DNA from: Uranotaenia lowii | Lineage: Eukaryota; Arthropoda; Insecta; Diptera; Culicidae | Reading direction: 5' to 3' | Assembly: GCF_029784155.1 (NCBI RefSeq) | Contig: NC_073693.1 | Span: forward strand, 358,809,825-358,873,824 | Length of the DNA: 64,000 nt | Shown: positions 12,892 to 22,914 of the stretch, in pieces | How the letters are laid out: the number at the start of each line of letters is the position of its first letter | Position numbering within the stretch: the first letter of the stretch is position 1 | Position numbers and translations under genes: made by a program | The notes under the pieces: model-generated | What the model was told of the DNA's origin: nothing | The model's database searches: none | Seen by the model: only the letters and a program-made list of their open reading frames with translations

Positions 12892-15202
12892 ACTAGCTGA
12901 TTTTACCCGGCTATGCTCGGGTTCACATTAAACATAAATCAAAATGAGTCGTTTGACTTTAGAATTTTTATATTAAACTATATCATTATAAGCAATTTTG
13001 CGCATCTTTTGCCATTGTTCAGTTTTTTATTGAGTTTATTCACTGTGTTTATCGTTTTCATATTATAGAAAAACTTAAAGGTATGAGCTTTTAATTAAAA
13101 GACATACAAAATAATTTCCCTTGAATGCATATTCATCACGATAAACATTTTTTTCATCCACCATTTTTAAGGAAGCTTGAAAAGATTTGGACTTTTATTT
13201 ATTACTAGCTGACCCGTTGTGCTTTGCTACACCTTCCGGAAATAAATGTAATTTGTAAAAATTTATTTAAATTTAGATTTTGGAGAGCATTTTTTCAAAT
13301 CAAACCTCATCATACTTCAGAACCAGCAACTTTGAAATGAGAGCTGCAGCTGCAGTTCTGAATTGCAATTCAAAGATGGTATATATTATTTATGAAACTT
13401 GATCTTTAAATTTGTTTTTCAAGATCTGAAATTTGTACTCTGTACCTAAAAAAACCATTTTAAATATTGTGCCTTCTTTGAAAAGCTCTTTATCTTAAAT
13501 TTACATGGGAGCTCTCCCATCTTTATTAATTTTGTCCCCCACTGCTTGAAGAAGGTAGGCAAATTTAACCGGCTCGATACCCAAAAAGCACTTATCATGG
13601 TAATGAAAAATAAATTAAATTAGTTATGTATTAAATACAGTGCAAATTTCTTTTTTTTTTTTTTAAATATAATATACTACGGTAAACATATAAATATTTA
13701 AAAAAAATATCAGTTGCATCACTAAATAAGTTCTCAGCGTGTTTTTTTTATTTTCTCTTTGAAAGTCAAATATTCAAAAATTTAGGCAAAAACAAATTTC
13801 TAAATTTACATTTGTCCCGTATATTGGAGCAAGTGTCAATGCAAAGCTTATAAACAGATGCGTCAGAGTAATGGCTTTAAAATGGATTTAATACGAATTC
13901 CTGTTTTTTGTTCTATCAAGTTTCACTGATATATCTGCAGTATTCCTGCAGCATAAATTAATGTTTTTACTCCACTTTTAACGAATGCCGTTCAAAGGGA
14001 ATGAGCTTCATTTACAAAGACATTTAATAATTTTCAATATCCGCTGCAGTTTCAACATTCGGAATATACCTTCTGGTCTTTCCAACATTTTGAATCATTT
14101 TGAAGATGAATTTCTTAAAAGTTCGACGTTTGCCCTTGCCCCACCGTGTAAGTTGACAGAAGGGAATATTATTTTTAACACTTTAAGGGTAAACTAAAAA
14201 TTTCTCTTAAAAATTTTGCGTCCAGTTGAATATCAGTTCTAAAGTCTCGCTTTTTAAAAACGAAGGGGATCAAAAGTCTCTTTTATGCAGCCATGTAACA
14301 CAAAAACACTTTTCATGTTAAGTACGTACTTGAATTGGTATGTAAGCAAAAAGTACGATGGTTATTTCAGAATTATTTAAAATAAAAAGCTCCCATTTTC
14401 AATTCTAAATTCGTTTCAGTTGTGTATTTGGGCCGAAGTAACAATTTCTAGAAGAAAACATAATTTTTAAATTTTTTTTTACAGAAAAAGTTGAACGTTT
14501 GAACATGTTCTAATGTTTCTTGAATGAAAAGTCGAATGCTACCTACATTAACACGAACTAAATATGGAAGTATTTTTGCAAATCTTTCAATTGGTTTTGA
14601 TTCGATTGATAAAATACCAATTCGTGTAACATCTAGGCGTCATTTATTACCACGTGCTGTGTACAAATCAAATAAGCAAAAAAAAAACACATCTAGGTTG
14701 CATATCGCCCCCACGTGTTTGAGAAACAGGCGCCTTATTGTTAAATTTTCCAGCAATCAATGAACAGTGTGCTTTAGTTACTATCCTCTTGCGACGACGT
14801 TTGCTCGCCCATGGAGACGAAAAACAAACCCCTCAAAGAAAATATGCTTAGTTGAGAAATACGCGCCAAAATATTCCTACTGATCAGTATGCTATGCCTG
14901 GGTTACTATCCTTTTGCGACGTTGGCTCGACGCCTCGACCATAGAGACGAAAAACAAACCGCCCAAAGGAAAAAAAAAATCTCAAGAAAATGGATGTCAT
15001 GACTTTAATTTGTTTCGAAAAACTACAAATTTTGTATGGAAGCCCCCCCTCCCTTAAGTCGGATGGAGTTTTGACTATTACAGAAACCATCCCCGGCCTC
15101 AAAAACCCTTAGATGCCAGTTTTGACGATGATCTGTTCAGTAGTTTCCGAGTCTATAGGGAACAGACAGACAGACAAACATTCATTTTTATATATATAGA
15201 TT
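12892..15202 (+). repeat. Retroposon-like dispersed repeats with TATATATAG tail
   Basis: Two similar starts are visible: ACTAGCTGATTTTACCCGGC at 12892 and ACTAGCTGACCCGTTGTGC at 13205. Both resemble the head of a very common insect repeat that begins ACTAGCTGACCCG. A characteristic end, GACAGACAGACAAACATTC then TATATATAGAT, lies at 15168-15201. I infer one decayed copy nested next to another. There is no open reading frame with similarity to a protein I know. A related decayed copy occupies about 16257-16580. Confidence 0.5.
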
Positions 15203-16256
15203 TTCAAATGATCAAATTGTTTTGATATCTTTCCCATTCTGACTCTAATAAAAATCTCTTTTGGATATCATTCCACTTTTCAAGACGCATGATCTCCCTG
15301 TACAATGGTATATTAGACCTTTATCTACTTTGAAATTTCTAAACAAACATCCGAATCTGGTTAAACCATGTTGAAGACTCACATTGCATGTTTTAAACTA
15401 TTTGTTTACTTTTTTCGCTCTTTTATTTCACACTGTTTTATGAGAACTTGGTCTTAAATGTGGAAGTGCCACATTTGGTATTTTGAAGTTTTTGAAAGCA
15501 AACCACCTCTGAACCGAAGTAACCATTCTAATTTTATATGTGAGTTACATTTCAATCGATCTTCCTATTCTTGGACATTCATCCCATTAATGCTTGTGAA
15601 GTGTGATCAATTTTAAAGTTCATTTGTTGAAATTCGCAGTACTAAACGGTTCTACTATAAGTTTTATCTAAATTGAATGATAGAATTGAACAAATTGACT
15701 CAAAAGTTATAAATTGGCCAAAGAAATAGAATGGCATTAAACTGAAAACCTCAGATTTAAATAATAAAAGTTTCATGTAATGGATTTGTTTCCAACGGAA
15801 CCAGATCCAGTTTTTCCAGATAATACACGATCAATTTTCTAATCCCCCGTTAAAATTCCCCGACGGCTATTGAAGCGTTGAAATCGAGGCCTTCAACTTA
15901 TAACTCTGAATCTTATTATTTTTTTCTTTCTCTATGAGAGATTCTAAAAATTCGACAATAGTTGGTTCGTAAAAGCTGGAATTTATGAAAATCGGTTCAT
16001 TCAGCTGAAGAAGTCAATTCACTGTTCACTGTTCAGTTCACTGAATATTTATGTAGACTCTCAAAGCACCCCAGCGGCGGCAGGAAGCACTTTGAAGATC
16101 ACTACAATTCTATTCAATGTATTTCTAACAGGCTAGTTGTATTTTGCAATCCAAAATATAGGCTCATTATTGCATTCAAATATCTCCTACCACTACCACG
16201 TGCTTAGAACAGAAGAAGGAATTCAAATACCCGCCAAAATTCCCCCTTTCAAATTT
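15203..16256. other. AT-rich spacer, no gene recognised
   Basis: Lies inside the inferred foldback element, between two retroposon-like repeats. No open frame or structured repeat stands out. Confidence 0.4.
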
Positions 16257-16581
16257 TCAATGATCAGCAAGCTTTGATTTGCTTTCCAGTATACTTGAAC
16301 TTTGAATGCTCTTTGCTAATGCTCTTCCCATAATGAAGGTGAAAAAAAAACCCCGCCAAAGGAAACGAAAAACGGCTGCCAAAATGGGTGCCATGACTTT
16401 TGGGTTGTGGGAATAAAAAAGAAAGTTGTATGGGAGGGTACCTTTTCTTAGGTGGGAGGGGCTCAGAACTATTACTAAAACCTTACCATGGTTCAACTAC
16501 ATCTCTTTACCAAATTTCAAGCTGATCGGTTAAGCGGTGTGGATTTGTATAAGGTGCATACAAACAAACAAACATATATAG
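16257..16581 (+). repeat. 3' part of a second retroposon-like repeat
   Basis: This stretch shares an order of phrases with 14990-15201: 'gtcatgact/gccatgact', a 'gtatgg(a/g)ag' phrase, 'tattac(a/t)(g/a)aaacc', and a terminal run of ACAAACAAACA then TATATAG. It is cut at its end by the inverted repeat that begins at 16582. I read it as another copy of the family at 12892-15202. Confidence 0.5.
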
Positions 16582-17400
16582 TAGACTGAGTCGATTTGGG
16601 GTCATTTTGGAATTTCTCAAACCCTGGGGTCTTAAAAGCTTCGTCTTGGTCCAAAACTCATCCATGATTTTTTTCAGAATTTTTAAGTAACGTTTACATG
16701 AGTAAATTTGAACTTTTAGGTTTGTATGGGAAAATTGAATATTTTGTACTGAAAAATCAACATCATTTTTGTTTCGCCTGTGGAACCAAGCCAACTGATG
16801 ATTTTTGTGCCAATTTATAAAATTCCTCAACGAAATTTTCCGCTGAACAACTTTGTCGAAGATCATAACTTCGTATCTTATTAGGAAAAAAAGTTATTAG
16901 CTGTTTAACAGGGGTATGTCTTTTCGCATTGATTACCAATAAATTCAATCGACATCACTGCTTGAGCCTCGCAAAGTGTTGCATGGAAAGTAGTCACGCA
17001 ATACCTCGCTAGGCACCCAGCAGGGATGTCAATTGAATTTATTGTTTATCAGTGCGAAAAGACATACCCCTGTAAAACAGCTTATAACTTTTTATCCTAA
17101 TATGATACGAAGTTATGGTCTTCGACAAAGTTGTTCAGCAGAAAATTTCGTTGAGGAATTTTATAAATTGGCACAAAAATCATCAGCTGGTTCGGTTCCA
17201 CAGACGAAACAAAAATGATGTTGATTTTTCAGTACAAAATATTCAATTTTCCCATACAAACCTAAAAGTTCAAATTTACTCATGTAAACGTTACTTAAAA
17301 ATTCTGCAAAAAATCATGGATGAGTTTTGGACCAAGACGAAGCTTTTAAGACCCCAGGGTTTGAGAAATTCCAAAATGACCCCAAATCGACTCAGTCTAA
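16582..17400. repeat. Long near-perfect inverted repeat, arms about 395 bp
   Basis: The left arm (16582-16977) and right arm (17008-17400) are reverse complements with few mismatches; both contain the same 120-codon translation (for example ISLRNFINWHKNHQL) on opposite strands. The outer ends read TAGACTGAGTCGATTTGGGG in both directions and sit in TA-rich sequence, with TA just outside or at each end. About 30 bp separate the arms. This is the form of a long-TIR MITE. The arm ORFs are not a known protein. A transcript across it would fold into a duplex of almost 400 bp. Confidence 0.85.
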
Positions 17401-17489
17401 TATATAGTCCAACTCATCTTTATATATTAGATACTGTGCTTTGTTTATGGTTTGGGTACTTTAATTGATTCAATGCTTACCATGGTCCT

Positions 17490-17762
17490 TTAAAAAACCG
17501 TTTTGGTATCCGACTCCTCACGCTGCGCGTTCGAACTTGAAAGACGTTTTGTCCTTCACGCTGTCGCGTGGCGGACGGGGCTAAGGGATCACCCCTAGCT
17601 TTCACGCAGACCTAGGAAGCCCCGGCAGACCTAGACCAATGTCTTAGGGCCGCCGCTTCCGACGGCGGGTCGGCGGCCTCCTTGGATTTGGGAGCTTCGG
17701 CGGCTTTGTGCCGCCTCAGCCCCTTCATCCTCGTTGGTTGCGGCTTTGCCGCGAAAGAATAA
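17490..17762. other. GC-rich hairpin island of unknown origin
   Basis: About 270 bp with strongly raised GC content set in AT-rich DNA. It contains several short stem-loops: GGCCGCCG at 17648-17655 with CGGCGGCC about 16 bases on; GGCGGCTTTGTGCCGCC at 17699-17715; and TGCGGCTTTGCCGCGA at about 17739. It ends in AAAGAATAAAG. No open frame with a known product is seen. It may be a small non-autonomous element or a foreign insert; I cannot tell which. Confidence 0.5.
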
Positions 17763-18030
17763 AGTTATGAAACCCCATTTTTTTTGTAACAATTCTTTTT
17801 TTTTTTTAAATAATTTCTAGTAAGGATAAATGCTTTAAATTTTCTGGGAAACGGTTCTTCAGGCGAAAAAAAATCTGGTACATGGTTCATTCTGGTGAAA
17901 AAATTTCTGGGAAATGGTACATTCTGGCAAAAATTTTTCTGGGGAATGGTTCGTCTGGGGAAAAAAATTCTGGGGAATTCTGGGGATTTTTCATTCTGGG
18001 CAATGGTTTTCGGGTAAATGGAGTACAACC

Positions 18031-20330
18031 GTTAAAAATTGACCACGAATTAAAATTGCTAGAAAAATTATAATGATTGTTATTATTAATCATCTAATTT
18101 TACATTTCTTTTCTTACTTTCCAATTGAAAAATTGATTTAAAAACTGTAATATCTTGAATTTAAAAAAAATCATGATTTGAAGTGTGATTTCAAGATTAG
18201 GAAAAAAGGTTATTTTGAAGTTAGAAGAATTTATTCAATAGTTGATGATTGAATTTTATTTGATAATAAGAAGAAAATATTCAATTATATTTCACGATTT
18301 TAAGTGATCAAAGTCACCGATAAAACCTTTTTCTATATTTAAATTCTTCAAGTTATTAATATAAAAGGCTAAAAAAGTAAGGAAGTTCAAAATAATAACT
18401 TTATGTAGTAATAATACATCATGTTCAATTACACTGCCAAATTACAGATTGATAAGTGACCAATGAGAAACTAAAATAAAAAGCAAAAAAATCCAAGTTT
18501 TGTTGTAAAAATCTAAAGCACTAAGATAATAAAAATTAAGTTAACATTGCGCATTAAATTTTAACTTTTGAGTTACTACTTTGAATCATTTTTCGAACTT
18601 TCTAAAGATTATTTAAAAATAATGATCGATCAAAATACATGATTTTATACGATGAAAATAAATAAAACGATTATAAATTTTCAATCGAAAGTTTAAAAGT
18701 TAAAAATTTATTGCACTGAACATTTGTCACTTTCAATTGAATTATTTGGTCCTTTAAAAGAGAGAAGGTGGAAACTAAGGTAAAAATTTCGATTTAAAGG
18801 CTTCAAAGAAGATTATGTTTTCAGAACAAAAAAATCAGAGTAAAAAAAAAAATTTATAAAAATATATCAATAAATTTTAAAAGTTTGATTTTAAAATTCG
18901 ATAAATTTATATAAAAATTAAAACAAAATACGAAGATGAAAAAGATAAGTTTTAAAACTTCTTAGAAGGATTTTTTTTTTCAATAAACTCATCTAACCAG
19001 TTTAAAATCTTATTAATAGAATTTATGATAACTCAAGGGAGCTGCAAATTGGGGCCTAGGATTGAATTATTGATGTGATAGAATTAAGCGTCCTGAGCTC
19101 GAACAAATTTTGACTATCACCTTGCGTTTGGTGTTTATTAGCTTTATTATGTATCAGTTTTAAGTGACATCAATCATTGATAACTGATGAAATAACAAAT
19201 CTACGTTTAAGAAAAAATTGATTTTGATCTTGTTTATTGTACCTATTTAATTCAATTAAAAAAATAATATTTCAAAGATGATAATGCATGATTTAAAAAG
19301 GTTAAATTCCACAGTTTTTTTTTAATATAAAAAGGATATTATCAAAAGTATTTCAGGTGCTACAGAATAAAGTTTAAACAAATTTAATTCATTTAACAAA
19401 ATTTTTTAAACTTGCAATACGATTCTATTTTTGCTTTAAAACAGCAAAAATGTAACTTGGTTTAAAATATCATTAAAACTAGGGAAAAGTAAACAAATAG
19501 AAAACTTCTATAACTTTTTTCTCAGAACTCAAAATAACTTGAAGTCTTGATTTAATAACTTTATTTTAAAATTTTTGTTTTGTTTAAAAGTTTAATTTTA
19601 AAGTTTTGTCAAAAAAATGCAGAAATTTTCAAAAGTTTATTGAAAAACAAAAACTGATAGAAAAGTTTCATACTTACATCAAGGGCACCTAAATTAATCA
19701 AAATCAGCTTTTAATTTTTTTGCACCTCGAAGTATTTGAATTTTGTGGCCATGTGCAATTTATCAAAACGTTTTTGAGTGTGATGTTGAGCATTTAGAAG
19801 AACAAGAAAAACATAATAATATTAAGACTGGAATTGATTTCATGAAGAATATTTCAGATTAGCACGATTTTTTGTAAATCAAAATTTTAGTAATAAAGTA
19901 GAGGATACTAGGTTTAAGATTTTGTTTTGCTTTTTCTGATGACCATCGTGGGTTATATGATACATGGCTTCCAACTTGTTGATGTAAAAATTAGTATTCG
20001 ATGAATTAATTTTGAAGTTAAAATGGTTGGTCTCAAATTCTAAATCTGTTTGTTTACACTTCTTAATAAAAACTCATCCAAAGACGAGGTAGAGTTTTTG
20101 TATGTCAAGATTTGAGTTTCAAAACAAAAGATCGATTGAAAGGCAAAAATTAGTTCCAATTTGTGAACGGCATATACCTTTGTATGTAGTGTAATGAAAT
20201 AGAATGTCTCAAGCCTAGAGTGTTTGAAGACTAATTCCAAAATTTTTTGACTTTTTTTTAACACTTATTGAACACCTTTTAAGATCAAGTAAATTCCTTT
20301 ACTACTTGAAAAATTTACTTGGAAAAAATC
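18031..20330. other. Very AT-rich non-coding DNA
   Basis: Dominated by A/T runs, with no open frame longer than 75 codons and no recognisable element. Nothing else can be supported here. Confidence 0.6.
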
Positions 20331-20335
20331 TCCAT

Positions 20336-20370
20336 GGGGGGGGGTTAAACCCCTAACCCCCCCCCCCCCC
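20336..20370. repeat. G9 / C4 / C14 homopolymer inverted tract
   Basis: Nine consecutive G at 20336-20344, TTAAA, four C, TAA, then fourteen C at 20357-20370. The G and C runs can pair as a hairpin, or the runs may form quadruplex/i-motif structures. Next to it is TTCGCACGGCCTTGGGCC, a type of sequence often seen at the ends of insect repeats. Homopolymer lengths are the least reliable part of any assembly. Confidence 0.7.
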
Positions 20371-20399
20371 TTCGCACGGCCTTGGGCCTAAGGTACTTT

Positions 20400-21820
20400 A
20401 AGTAAGTTTGACTTGAGGAAGTTTAAAATAATAACATAACGTGAAAATTGATAGAAATTTAAATAATAAGTATGATTTCCAATTCGTATATTTACAGATT
20501 TTCTCTCACCCTTCAAAGATTACAAACAAGTTTGCCTATCTGATGGCGTGTCCGTTTAGTTTGCGTCAAATTTATTCGATTATTCAATTAAACAATCACG
20601 GCTAATGAAACCGTATTTATTGCACTATCGAATTCGCCTCATTATCGGCCATCATATAAATAATCATTAACGCGATTACAGAAGTAAATGCGATGGACAG
20701 AGGTCATCACGCTCTTCTGCTGCATCCTTGTATCTTACTGCCGACTGCTTAAATTCACACATAGGGGCTCATGAATAGTCATTTTTTTATGAACGTCCTC
20801 GTGAGTGATAAGCCACCGGTAATCGAATCGCGCCACATGCGGAAGCGCAGTTTTGTTTACTTACCCATCTTAAACGATTTTTTTCTTAATTTTTTTTTTT
20901 TGAGTTAATCGTCGATTACACCATATTGTGGGTGGCAGAAACCGCTACAGGGCGCAACGAAAAAAAAATTACGGCACCTGTCGCCACAATCGTTAAGTAG
21001 TGTGATGCCGTCGTCGTCTACCTTTCGGCAAGGTAATATAACGAGCACTTGCACTGTTTCACCTTGGCCGGGCATCAATCACGAAATGAGCCTCCCTAAT
21101 GAGCGAATGGGGCCCCCCGAATTCGAGCCACGGCACGGCACTGGGGGAGAGAGATCATCGGAACGCCACCAACCACTTTTTTAGGGTTCGTCTATCCATA
21201 TTAAGACGGCGGACGACGAAGAAGATCAACCGTAGATAGTAAAAGTGTCAAATTAATTTTAAATTTGTTTACCTTGTTTACCTGTCGTCGCTGGCTCGCT
21301 TGCTCTCGGGTTGACCCTTTCCTCGCGGTTCGTGGGATCTCCGGCGGCATGGATGGTCAGCTCTCGCGGATTTTTTCGTTCTCCCGGAGGCTTCCCGATG
21401 GCCAACAACGGCAAGTGATGATCGTGAAGACGACGATGGCCGGCCGGGTGCCTTCGGCAGATCGAATGATGATGATCGTTGTGATCATCGTCGGGTAGCT
21501 CGCTGCTGGTCCACGATGATGGGGGCACAGTTGATGGGGTCGATCTTTCGGGTGGCTTCTTTTCTTCGTGCGGCCCGCGTCGTGTCACGGCGCCGGATTC
21601 TTTGTGTGAGTGTGCTTCTACTGCTACTGGTCTAGGCTAGTAACTGTACAAGTACGAGTAAGTACTTGTGGTGCACTTTCGGCCCCTGGGTTCTGTTGTT
21701 TTTGTTGCTGTTGTTGATGATGATCGTTGTCGATGATCGTGGATGGAGATGGACCCCTAAACTGTGAGCCCCCTCAGCAGCTGACTCGGGCGGCTTCCAG
21801 CGAGGATCGTTTGAACGGTG
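20400..21820. other. Upstream region of a secreted-protein exon; no gene recognised
   Basis: Composition rises in GC from about 20980 to the TATA box at 21821. Open frames of 60-110 codons on both strands (for example minus 21259-21588) are rich in Ser, Pro, Arg and His and look like by-products of GATGAT/CGTCGT-type simple sequence. The region sits directly upstream of a promoter and could hold its control elements; no specific site is identifiable. Confidence 0.45.
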
Positions 21821-21829
21821 TATAAATAT
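21821..21829 (+). promoter_or_regulatory. TATA box of the exon at 21967
   Basis: TATAAATAT lies 146 bp upstream of the ATG at 21967. The 5' leader would start about 30 bp downstream (near 21850-21860). A strong TATA box close to a short secreted-protein ORF is the usual arrangement for insect cuticle-type genes. Confidence 0.6.
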
Positions 21830-21966
21830 CATTTGCAGTGCCAAATTCAATCACAGTCCAAATTGTGCATTGTTCCGACTAAGTAAACAGCATACGGTAG
21901 AACATCGTAGAAGCATCTTAAGAACTTTTTCTCCAGTTGGTGATCCAAAACAGCAAACTCATCATC

Positions 21967-22116
21967 ATGAAGGTGTTTGTGGTGTTAAGTGTCCTGGCCG
22001 TGGCTGTCTCGGCCGTCCGGAACCTCCCCGGCACCGGGTTATGCCTACTCGGCTCCGTACCTTCAGCTCGGCGGGTGACATCGGCGGTGGCCCGTACGCT
22101 TCCAGCCAATCGCAAG
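21967..22116 (+). CDS. First exon of a small secreted, cuticle-like protein, apparently frameshifted
   Basis: The ATG at 21967 opens with a classic signal peptide, MKVFVVLSVLAVAVSA, of a kind shared by many small secreted insect proteins. In the literal frame the sequence after it is unremarkable (to a stop at 22126). If one extra base is assumed just after the signal peptide (about 22013-22020) and another in the GGG at 22070-22072, the later frames read as a Pro/Gly/Ala/Tyr/Ser-rich chain (APGYAYSAPYLQL, then GDIGGGPYASSQSQ), typical of cuticle or chorion-like proteins. CAAG|GTGCGT at 22113-22122 is a good splice donor. So this is probably the 5' exon of a real or recently broken gene; a 3' exon was not found, and the 13-bp satellite begins 800 bp downstream. 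Function as a structural secreted protein is inferred only from composition. Confidence 0.45.
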
Positions 22117-22845
22117 GTGCGTTTGTAATTAGTGCGGTTATTCTGAAATTCAAATGAGAACTTTGAGTGGAAGTGGTTTTAAAGGATCAAAACTGGACTG
22201 TTCAAAAACGATCCCATGTGCTTTTTCTTGAAAATCCTGCTAAGTTTGACAAAACGGTCAAAACAAACGGAACAAACTAAACAACAAGCAAAGAAGGCTT
22301 TGGTTCAAAAGTGCACGGACAGCTGAATTGAGTGTTAAAAAGTGATCAAAGGAACTCAAGCTTGAATACTCAGTGTGAAAAGCAAGCAAAATCACAAAAA
22401 GTTAAATTTAAAATTAAAAAAAAATCTAGTTTTAAATGGTTTGAATAGAGTAAAAGATTCAGAATTCTGAATACGAGTTCAAATTCACAATTAAGAATCA
22501 AAATTCAGATTAAGTATTCAAATTCAGATTCAGAATATATGTAGATTTATGATTCAGAACTCAGATTCACAATTCTTCATGAATGGAGCGCGTGTTTTGG
22601 TTGATTTTTAAGGATTTTTAACGGCTATTAGTCTCCTATTTTTAAGTAAAATGACTGTTTTTTTACTCCAACGTTTCAATCCTTATTGGATCTTCATCAG
22701 AGGCGATAAAGTGTCGTTTCTTGTTAAGTTTGATTCGGCTTATCTTGAAGTGCTGGTTTTGTTGACGAATTTAAGTAGAATATTCGTTTGTCTGCTGAAT
22801 ATTGGGTGTCTAACAATTTTCTGCATCGAAACTTTTCACTGGGAC
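22117..22845. other. Non-coding DNA between secreted-protein exon and satellite
   Basis: AT-rich. The 22440-22570 part already contains loose ATTCAGATT-like words, i.e. decayed satellite. A hammerhead-like motif (22652-22700) and a perfect stem-loop (22846-22914) are listed separately. The start of a long open frame at 22651 is simply the entry into the satellite. Confidence 0.5.
22660..22703 (-). ncRNA. Hammerhead-ribozyme-like core motif (tentative)
   Basis: On the minus strand the sequence reads CTGATGA (22700-22694), then a 5-bp stem GATCC / GGATT closed by AATAA, then GAAAC (from about 22677), followed after six bases by GTA. These are the conserved elements of a hammerhead core in the right order, and a two-base stem III before GUA is possible. 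No convincing stem I pairing was found between the flanks. Hammerheads are known in Penelope-like retroelements of animals, and the phrase ATCCAATAAGGAT is common in insect repeats. It could be a dead remnant or a chance likeness. Confidence 0.3.
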
Positions 22846-22914
22846 CTGTTTTGGTTTTCGAGTTGTTTTCAAATATCGTTGTTGTATTTGAAAACAACTC
22901 GAAAACCAAAACAG
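22846..22914. repeat. Perfect 30-bp stem-loop at the edge of the 13-bp satellite
   Basis: 22846-22875 and 22885-22914 are exact reverse complements over 30 bp (outer ends CTGTTTTGG / CCAAAACAG) with a 9-nt loop TCGTTGTTG. The first satellite unit starts immediately after the right arm at 22915. Confidence 0.9.

Larger units (their letters stand above)
12538..18030. mobile_element. Foldback-type element with tandem-subrepeat inverted ends (inferred)
   Basis: The left end (12538-12760) reads CATTTACCCGAAAACCATTG followed by about ten degenerate units of roughly 20-28 bp built on CCCAGAATG...CCATTT. The right end (about 17810-18030) is the same structure in inverse orientation: the complement of 17990-18030 again reads ATTTACCCGAAAACCATTG and then the CCAGAATG units. 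This gives terminal inverted repeats of about 220 bp made of tandem subrepeats around 5 kb of interior, as in foldback elements. The interior holds no transposase, only other repeats (separate entries). Boundaries are accurate to about 20 bp. Confidence 0.65.

Noticed and set aside
16507..17468. A 117-119-residue protein encoded in both arms of the inverted repeat
   Set aside because: Its presence in both arms follows from the inverted repeat itself; no similarity recognised, so not called a gene.
21259..21588. A 109-codon minus-strand frame rich in Pro, His and Arg
   Set aside because: It translates simple GATGATCGT-type sequence in the upstream region of the secreted-protein exon.
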